Source of the DNA: a bacterium
GTDB lineage: Bacteria; Patescibacteriota; Minisyncoccia; Moranbacterales; DUUL01
Length of the DNA stretch: 11,297 nt
NCBI GenBank assembly: GCA_030626045.1
Contig: DAOUPS010000021.1
Location: 1-11,297 of the forward strand
Direction: 5' to 3'
Shown here: positions 6,738-11,297 of the stretch, piece by piece
How positions within the stretch are numbered: position 1 is the first letter of the stretch
Layout: every line of letters starts with the position of its first letter
Notes under the pieces: generated by a model
Databases searched by the model: none
What the model saw: only the letters and a program-made list of their open reading frames with translations
Told to the model about the DNA's origin: nothing
Position numbers and translations under genes: made by a program

Positions 6738-8138
6738 GTGATGATGCATGACAATAATAAAAATATAGGTCAGGGAAGCGGAAAAGAATGGAAATTCTGG
6801 ATCCTTTTTTGGACAATTTCAATTTTATTTTTAGCCGGCTGGCATATTTTTTGGCAAGTTAAAAGCAAAGGATGCTTGAGTATGTTGAATTATGTTCGAC
6901 CTATTATTAGGGTACTGCCAATCGAAGACCACCAAAAGAAGGAACTGGATACAATCTTTGATATCCTTCCGAAAATTGCAAGAGGAGAAGAAAAAGTGTT
7001 CTTGATCCTGTTTCAAAATAATCACGAACTTCGTCCCGGAGGAGGATATATAGGAACATTCGGAATACTAAAAATAAAAGATGAAAAAGTAACTTTTATT
7101 GATACTCACGATACTAATGTGTTTGATTCGAAAATAGAAACGGGAATAGAACCGCCTTTTCCAATGAGTTCGCTATTAAAGATATCTAGCTGGGAAATGC
7201 GCGATAGTAATTGGTCTGCCGATTTTCCAACCAACGCAAAGAAAGCCGAATATTTTTATTATCTTGAGGGTGGAGAAGAAAACATAGCCGGAGTTGTGGC
7301 GGTTTCCACGGAACTTCTTCCTTCATTTCTTGAAATTACCGGTCCGATAGAAGTTAACGGCTACCAAGGGGAATATAACAGTAAAAACGCGATCTCCAAG
7401 CTTCAGTATCAAGTTGAAAAAGGATATGTTGACCAAGACATTGAAGAAGGAAAAAGAAAATATATCATCAAAGAATTATCAAAGAAGATTCTTGAAGAAG
7501 CGCAAGACCTTAACTGGTCGGAAAAGAAAAAATTCGCGGAACAGATCGAGGAGCACCTGAATCAAAAGGATGTAATGGTTTATTTTAAAGATGAGAATTT
7601 ACAAGAAAAGATAAAAGATCTTAGTTGGAGCGGGGAAGTAAAGCCGGCCAAGCAAGATTATCTGATGATAGTTGATGCGAATCTTGCGTCGCTTAAAACG
7701 GATCAAGTAATCGGCAGAAGTTTTGAATATACTGTTGATTTCACAGGCGAACGCGCGTGTGCGGATCTAAAAATATTCTACGAGCATAGAGGCAGAGTTC
7801 GTGATTGGCTGATCGCGGATTACACATCCTATCTTCGCGTTTATGTCCCTAACGGCAGCTGGCTCATCAATCCTGATGAAATAAACGATATCAAATTCGG
7901 GCAGGAGCAAGAAAAAAAGTATTTCGGTACAATTATTAAAGTACCGCTTGGCAAAACAAAAACCGTTTCTTTTTCCTATTATTTGCCTGATACGATCAAT
8001 GAGAATAACTATCGCATCTTGATCCAAAAACAGTCAGGCGTTAAAAGTGTGAAAGGCACAATAAAGATAGTTGATTCTAACGGAAAAATAAGCGGCTATG
8101 ACGTGGAACTCAGCCGTGATCGGGAAATAAAAAAGTGA
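6738..8138 (+). CDS. DUF4012 domain membrane-anchored protein
   Basis: A 466-residue protein (464-466 depending on whether GTG 6738, ATG 6741 or ATG 6744 is used). One N-terminal transmembrane span at about 19-40 follows a short polar N-terminus, leaving the rest outside the cytoplasmic membrane. The DUF4012 signature is clear: FLILFQNNHELRPGGGYIG (88-106), then EMRDSNWSADFPTNA (153-167), then the VSTELLPSFLEITGPIEV segment (189-206). A later part has ADYTSYLRVYVPNGSWL and an Ig-like beta-rich end. The biochemical function of DUF4012 is unknown to me. The domain is recurrent in CPR bacteria and Actinobacteria, often beside polysaccharide genes. Its position 33 nt after a polymerase/ligase gene suggests a partner in exporting or attaching the glycan. 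It ends in TGA; no convincing terminator follows. Confidence 0.9.
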   Translation: MMMHDNNKNIGQGSGKEWKFWILFWTISILFLAGWHIFWQVKSKGCLSMLNYVRPIIRVLPIEDHQKKELDTIFDILPKIARGEEKVFLILFQNNHELRPGGGYIGTFGILKIKDEKVTFIDTHDTNVFDSKIETGIEPPFPMSSLLKISSWEMRDSNWSADFPTNAKKAEYFYYLEGGEENIAGVVAVSTELLPSFLEITGPIEVNGYQGEYNSKNAISKLQYQVEKGYVDQDIEEGKRKYIIKELSKKILEEAQDLNWSEKKKFAEQIEEHLNQKDVMVYFKDENLQEKIKDLSWSGEVKPAKQDYLMIVDANLASLKTDQVIGRSFEYTVDFTGERACADLKIFYEHRGRVRDWLIADYTSYLRVYVPNGSWLINPDEINDIKFGQEQEKKYFGTIIKVPLGKTKTVSFSYYLPDTINENNYRILIQKQSGVKSVKGTIKIVDSNGKISGYDVELSRDREIKK

Positions 8139-8193
8139 AAAATTTCCTAATTTCTTTAATTAAGGCTTGGGATAAAATTCAAACACCCAGAAC

Positions 8194-8222
8194 TTGACAA
8201 ATTTTAATTATTATACTATTGT
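8194..8222 (+). promoter_or_regulatory. Consensus promoter for the 99-aa protein gene
   Basis: TTGACA (8194-8199, perfect), a 17-nt spacer and TATTGT (8217-8222, 4 of 6) predict a start near 8229 and a leader of about 38 nt that ends in a strong SD. Confidence 0.75.
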
Positions 8223-8266
8223 ATATCCAGTTAGAATCATAAATTCAAGCTATAAAAGGAGGATGT

Positions 8267-8566
8267 ATGGATTTAGAGGAAGCAAGACAGAAATTGGCAA
8301 ACAAAGAGATAATTTTCCTGGCTGGAACTCGCATAACAAGAGTAAAAGTGTCCGGGATACTGAATCCAAGCACGGAAGAGTCTAAAACGGGAATCCTGTA
8401 CGTAGTAGAAGGCGAGTTCATAGAACAGAATATGATCAGGGGAGTAAACGGAAAAGTCTTCGTATATTTCGACACCGAAATCTATATCCAAATAGCCGGG
8501 AATCCGAACTTTGAAAGAAACGCAGAAAGCGGTGCCCGCATCACTCACTCATTACCCATCAGGTAA
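8267..8566 (+). CDS. 99-aa orphan cytoplasmic protein
   Basis: A 99-residue soluble protein with no signal peptide and no membrane span. The start is fixed by AAAGGAGG (8255-8262) 4 nt before the ATG. The N-terminus (MDLEEARQKLANKE) looks helical and acidic/basic mixed. Several probable beta-strands follow (EIIFLAGTRITRVKVSGI, TGILYVVEGEFIEQ, GKVFVYFDTEIYIQIAG), ending in a polar tail. No cysteine and no catalytic motif is apparent, and I do not recognise a family. A small beta-barrel or OB-like fold is possible on this strand pattern but unproven. The gene is a self-contained unit with consensus promoter, strong SD and terminator, which suggests high expression unlike the SD-less glycan genes around it. 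It has no obvious link to glycan synthesis. Confidence 0.8.
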   Translation: MDLEEARQKLANKEIIFLAGTRITRVKVSGILNPSTEESKTGILYVVEGEFIEQNMIRGVNGKVFVYFDTEIYIQIAGNPNFERNAESGARITHSLPIR

Positions 8567-8590
8567 TATACAATTTCGCGAAAAACATCG

Positions 8591-8633
8591 AAAGAGAGCT
8601 GAAGCTAAAGTAAGGCAAGGCTCTCTTTTATTA
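8591..8633 (+). terminator. Rho-independent terminator of the 99-aa gene
   Basis: AAAGAGAGC (8591-8599) pairs perfectly with GCTCTCTTT (8620-8628). The loop is 20 nt and TTATTAA follows. It lies 25 nt after the stop codon. The A-run on the left arm could also let it act on the opposite strand. Confidence 0.75.
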
Positions 8634-8672
8634 ACTCTTGAGTACGCAAATTGAATTCAGCTAATGCGCGCG

Positions 8673-8686
8673 ACTTGCGTGCAAGT
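8673..8686. promoter_or_regulatory. 14-bp palindrome abutting the -35 box (candidate operator)
   Basis: ACTTGC-GT-GCAAGT is a perfect 6-2-6 inverted repeat ending at the base before TTGACA (8687). This is where a dimeric activator, or an overlapping repressor, would bind. No regulator gene is present in the window. Confidence 0.4.
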
Positions 8687-8715
8687 TTGACATAAGTTTT
8701 GTTCTATGCTACACT
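8687..8715 (+). promoter_or_regulatory. Consensus promoter for the four-span/beta-barrel operon
   Basis: TTGACA (8687-8692, perfect), a 17-nt spacer and TACACT (8710-8715, 4 of 6) predict a start near 8722 and a leader of about 78 nt. The RNA would begin with a 5-bp hairpin (CGCTT 8723-8727 with AAGCG 8736-8740). It then has two near-tandem copies of AATAACCCA (8758-8766 and 8771-8779) before the SD AAGGAGA (8784-8790). Confidence 0.75.
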
Positions 8716-8757
8716 TAAAAGTCGCTTTAGTAAAGAAGCGCAGTTGTTTGAAAACAG

Positions 8758-8784
8758 AATAACCCACAAAAATAACCCAACAAA
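8758..8784 (+). repeat. Tandem 13-nt repeat in the operon leader
   Basis: AATAACCCACAAA (8758-8770) is followed directly by AATAACCCAACAAA (8771-8784), the same unit with one inserted A. It lies just before the SD of the next gene and is A/C-rich and unstructured. It may keep the ribosome site open or bind a protein or small RNA; no direct evidence for either. Confidence 0.6.
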
Positions 8785-8799
8785 AGGAGACTAGGAAAA

Positions 8800-9972
8800 A
8801 TGGAAAAGCTGGAAAGATTTTTTGGCGATTATTCCTGGCTTCTTAAGACGGGAATATGGATCTTGCTTATTTTTTGGGCCGGACAACTTTTTACTCCGAT
8901 TAAAGTCGCAACTCTGGAGAATATAGACTTTTATGAAAAAAGAGACTTTGCGGCAGAAAAAGAAGCCAATCGAGAAATTGATCTGCTTGTGGCAAAACTC
9001 ATAATGAAAGCTCAAGAAAAGGGCGATGACTATAGCCCTTGGGACTATTTTGAGGACCTAAAGGAGATCGACAAAAAGAAAACAGTAGTTGGAGAAAAAC
9101 TAGGCTATAGCTTTTCCTATGGATTTCCGCATAAACTCATGCAACTTCTGGATATCAGCAGAAAAAACATTGGCAAAAAATTTACATGGAGTGATGTGGA
9201 GAGCGCCACTGATTCTTATCACAAGTGGCTAGACTCTGGCACAAAGTACAGGGAAGAGCTTTGTGCGAATGTTAAAGAGAAAGGTTGGAGCGAAAGTCTA
9301 AAGTGTTTGCTGAACTGGGCTATGGTCCTCTATTCGCGAGCCTTTTTCCTGGTTATCCTTCTCTATTGCGTAAGAATGTCGGAAAGAAAAGGCATTCTGG
9401 AAACAATTTTAGCGGGCAAGGCAAAATTTTTATTATCTGTTTTGCTGTGGCCCGTTTTCCTCTTCCGCTATCCGTTCAGTATCGTTCGAGAAATTCGGGT
9501 TGAGGCGGAACTGCGCAGATTCGGAGAATTTTTCCGGCGTTTGAGCACCGAAGAAAAAATAATGGCTCAAGAAGCTGCTCAAAGAGAAGATTACCGGAAT
9601 TGGATAAGACAATTCAGGCTGATCAATGGCCATTTTTTCGAAAGGACGCTTTTCGCGGCCTTGATTCCGGCTGTATTGATGTATGCGTTTTCACCGGTTA
9701 TGGAGCTGTCTTTCGCTCAAGAAGCTGTTCAAACCAGAGATGGCCCAACTATAACTGAAGCCGTTTCCGCTTTTCAAGAAATAGAAAGCGGACACATTGG
9801 TCAAGAAAACGACAACGGTAACGACTATCCTCAAGGAACAGATATCGAAGCGCCGATAATTCAATTGATCACGTTTATGCCTTCGATAACCGTCAAAGTC
9901 TTTTGGGATCGTTTTCCTTGTCGGATCGTTGTGCAAGAAATTGAGCATGTACCAATATTTCGATTATTTTAA
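8800..9972 (+). CDS. Four-span membrane protein with extracytoplasmic domains, unknown function
   Basis: A 390-residue protein with the start supported by AAGGAGA 9 nt upstream. Hydrophobic segments are at about 14-32, 172-192, 209-224 and 283-301. Between spans 1 and 2 lies a charged, probably helical domain of about 135 residues with two cysteines (C155 and C169). A highly charged segment rich in Arg and Glu (about 230-280) lies between spans 3 and 4 and should be cytoplasmic. After span 4, LSFAQEA looks like a signal-peptidase-type boundary, followed by an acidic, Asn/Gly-rich linker and a C-terminal stretch of alternating hydrophobic residues (351-390) ending in Phe. I recognise no family. 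The next gene, 59 nt downstream and probably co-transcribed, encodes a beta-strand-rich exported protein that also ends in Phe. A structural or secretion partnership is possible but is inference. Confidence 0.75.
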   Translation: MEKLERFFGDYSWLLKTGIWILLIFWAGQLFTPIKVATLENIDFYEKRDFAAEKEANREIDLLVAKLIMKAQEKGDDYSPWDYFEDLKEIDKKKTVVGEKLGYSFSYGFPHKLMQLLDISRKNIGKKFTWSDVESATDSYHKWLDSGTKYREELCANVKEKGWSESLKCLLNWAMVLYSRAFFLVILLYCVRMSERKGILETILAGKAKFLLSVLLWPVFLFRYPFSIVREIRVEAELRRFGEFFRRLSTEEKIMAQEAAQREDYRNWIRQFRLINGHFFERTLFAALIPAVLMYAFSPVMELSFAQEAVQTRDGPTITEAVSAFQEIESGHIGQENDNGNDYPQGTDIEAPIIQLITFMPSITVKVFWDRFPCRIVVQEIEHVPIFRLF

Positions 9973-10031
9973 TTTTGGGCGGCTTGCAATCCATTAATTA
10001 AAATAATCCTCAAAGAAAAAGGAAGGAATGA

Positions 10032-10673
10032 ATGAAGCATATATGTGCAATAATTCTTTTGGTACTTCTCTTTTGTCAAGTATTGACGCCAACGATTTAC
10101 GCGGGCGGAGCTAAAGACAACTATCTCATGCTTCGCTATGAGACCGGCAAAATCGAAAACGGAGACAGTTATTCCGGAACCTACAACATATTCGGGAATA
10201 ACAGCCTTGAAAAATGGGCACTGGGATTTCGGTTCATTACCGGCGAAAATAACTTTCAACTGATCATTCCCTGTGTCTATTATAAGGTGGGGAATGGCTG
10301 GCAGTTTGGAGTTGAATATAGCTCTGACTCATTAGGCAACGAAAAGGCCGGCCCTGCTTTCCGTTTTATGGGTCCTATAGGTAGTAAAGTATTTGTCTTT
10401 TCGACAGGCGCTTACTACTTTGACTTTAATGATGACAGGAATATGATAGACTTATTTCTGCGTCTAACAAATAATAAAAAACAGGGATGGTACTATGGAG
10501 TGGAGGCCTGGTACTATCACACCAAAAATGGAACGGAAAATCTTCATTTCCGACCGTTTAAGATCGGTTATAAGTTCAAAAACTTAGCCCCCTTTGCCGC
10601 CATCCAACGCAAATGGAACGACCAAGGAATGCAGGCCGACGCAATTTTAACCGGCATTGAAATAAGATTCTAA
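10032..10673 (+). CDS. Exported beta-barrel-like protein
   Basis: A 213-residue protein with AAGGAAGGA just before its ATG. Residues 1-24 form a signal peptide (MKH, then a long hydrophobic core and TIYA before Gly-Gly). The mature part shows about ten to twelve amphipathic strand-like segments separated by short Asn/Gly turns, for example KWALGFRFITG, NFQLIIPCVYYKVG, WQFGVEYSS, KVFVFSTGAYYFD, GWYYGVEAWYYH and FRPFKIGYKFK. It ends DAILTGIEIRF with a terminal Phe, as many outer-membrane beta-barrels do. Aromatic residues cluster at strand ends. No specific family is recognised. If it is a barrel, it should sit in an outer membrane or comparable envelope layer. It is the second gene of an operon and is followed by a strong terminator. 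Alternatives are a secreted beta-sandwich or an S-layer-associated protein. Confidence 0.75.
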   Translation: MKHICAIILLVLLFCQVLTPTIYAGGAKDNYLMLRYETGKIENGDSYSGTYNIFGNNSLEKWALGFRFITGENNFQLIIPCVYYKVGNGWQFGVEYSSDSLGNEKAGPAFRFMGPIGSKVFVFSTGAYYFDFNDDRNMIDLFLRLTNNKKQGWYYGVEAWYYHTKNGTENLHFRPFKIGYKFKNLAPFAAIQRKWNDQGMQADAILTGIEIRF

Positions 10674-10690
10674 CATTCTAACTTGAAAAT

Positions 10691-10729
10691 ATGAGCTCTG
10701 CGGAAAATTCTGCGGGGCTCATTTTATTT
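10691..10729 (+). terminator. Rho-independent terminator of the two-gene operon
   Basis: ATGAGCTCTGC (10691-10701) pairs over 11 bp, with two G-U, with GCGGGGCTCAT (10712-10722). The loop is 10 nt and the run TTTTATTT follows. It begins 17 nt after the stop codon. Confidence 0.88.
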
Positions 10730-10745
10730 GGATCAAGACATGTAT

Positions 10746-10774
10746 TTGAAATTTTCATGGTTTTCAGCTACAAT
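10746..10774 (+). promoter_or_regulatory. Promoter for rfbC
   Basis: TTGAAA (10746-10751, 5 of 6), a 17-nt spacer and TACAAT (10769-10774, 5 of 6) predict a start near 10781. The leader is about 28 nt with no SD before the ATG at 10809. Confidence 0.75.
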
Positions 10775-10808
10775 TCTGGTATATTAAAACATAGCAACGG
10801 TCAAAACA

Positions 10809-11297
10809 ATGGAAGTTCAAAAAACAAAAATTAAGGGACTTTTGATCATCGAACCGCAAATATTCGGGGATGAGCGCGGTTTTTTTCTGGAGACCTATAA
10901 TCAAGAAAAATACAAAAAGGCAGGAGTAAAGCATAACTTTGTCCAAGATAATTTATCCAGATCCGCTAAAGGAGTTCTGCGCGGACTTCATTATCAAATT
11001 GATCCCCATGCTCAAGGCAAGCTGATTCAGGTGATCCAAGGATCGGTTTTGGATGTAGCGGTAGATATTCGTTTTAGCTCTTCGACTTTCGGACAGTACG
11101 TGTCCGTAGAACTTAACGGGGAGAATAAAAAACAATTTTGGATCCCGCCCGGATTCGCGCATGGCTTTATTTCACTGAAAGATGACACAATTTTCAGTTA
11201 CAAATGCACCAGTCTATACAGTCCTGAGTCGGAAAGAGGAATAATGTGGAACGATCCGGATTTGAGCATTGATTGGCAGTTGGAAAAATATGTTATT
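10809..11297 (+). CDS. rfbC: dTDP-4-dehydrorhamnose 3,5-epimerase (3' end outside window)
   Basis: The frame is open for 163 codons to the window edge, so the stop is not seen. The family is about 180-190 residues, so roughly 20 are missing. Family landmarks are plain: DERGFFLETY (21-30), NFVQDNLSRSAKGVLRGLHYQ (43-63) with the catalytic His at 61, K71 in the GKLIQVIQG strand, FWIPPGFAHGF (110-120) with H118, and Y131 at the position of the catalytic tyrosine. The enzyme converts dTDP-4-keto-6-deoxyglucose to dTDP-4-keto-rhamnose in the dTDP-L-rhamnose pathway, in the cytoplasm. It has its own promoter and no SD. The partner genes rfbA, rfbB and rfbD are not in the window and may follow downstream. 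Confidence 0.95.
   Translation, partial: MEVQKTKIKGLLIIEPQIFGDERGFFLETYNQEKYKKAGVKHNFVQDNLSRSAKGVLRGLHYQIDPHAQGKLIQVIQGSVLDVAVDIRFSSSTFGQYVSVELNGENKKQFWIPPGFAHGFISLKDDTIFSYKCTSLYSPESERGIMWNDPDLSIDWQLEKYVI

Noticed and set aside
8139..8180. Possible terminator after the DUF4012 gene
   Set aside because: CCTAATT/AATTAAGG forms only a bulged AT-rich stem and no U-run follows.
10028..10031. ATG at 10028 as start of the beta-barrel gene
   Set aside because: It is in a different frame; the signal peptide is encoded from the ATG at 10032.
1..11297. CRISPR arrays, rRNA, transposase genes, complete tRNAs
   Set aside because: No spaced direct repeats of array type, no rRNA-like blocks, no transposase motifs and no foldable tRNA were seen on either strand.

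Overview
The window reads as a surface-polysaccharide (glycan) biosynthesis region from an AT-rich bacterium (roughly 40% G+C by eye, not computed). My best guess is a Patescibacteria/CPR-type genome. The reasons are a DUF4012 protein next to a Wzy/WaaL-like polymerase, compact transcription units, many genes without a Shine-Dalgarno (SD) sequence, and several small orphan proteins. This assignment is an inference. The outer-membrane-like beta-barrel candidate near the right end fits poorly with a monoderm and could point to a diderm lineage. TGA ends several recognisable genes (the GT2 gene, the polymerase and the DUF4012 gene), so the recoded Gracilibacteria/Absconditabacteria genetic code is unlikely.

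Left part (1-4157, all minus strand). This holds the start of a multi-span membrane protein running off the edge, a GT4 glycosyltransferase, a 78-aa two-span membrane protein, a GT2 polyprenyl-phosphate-type glycosyltransferase with two C-terminal membrane spans, and a UDP-N-acetylhexosamine 6-dehydrogenase of the WecC/WbpA type. Together they would make an activated uronic acid sugar and move sugars onto a lipid carrier. A separate minus-strand unit (4322-4924) carries a small secreted protein with its own SD and terminator.

Middle part (4935-8138, plus strand). A good promoter is followed by about 180 nt of leader before a multi-span O-antigen ligase/polymerase-family protein. The leader contains an 18-bp uninterrupted long-range helix enclosing two further hairpin domains, plus a mutually exclusive alternative helix. 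This is the strongest candidate in the window for an undescribed element (a cis-regulatory RNA, or a small inverted-repeat element). The polymerase gene is followed by a DUF4012 membrane-anchored protein whose own -10 box lies only a few bases before its start.

Right part (8194-11297, plus strand). First comes a compact monocistronic unit for a 99-aa orphan protein with consensus promoter, strong SD and terminator. Next is a two-gene operon with a TTGACA promoter abutted by a 14-bp palindrome. It encodes a four-span orphan membrane protein with an extracytoplasmic acidic tail, and a secreted beta-strand-rich protein ending in Phe, and it closes with a terminator. Last, with its own promoter, is dTDP-4-dehydrorhamnose 3,5-epimerase (rfbC/rmlC), cut by the window edge. 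The glycan genes fit one pathway: nucleotide-sugar supply, lipid-linked assembly, polymerisation or ligation at the membrane. The three orphan genes at 8267-10673 sit inside this neighbourhood but have no recognised role in it.
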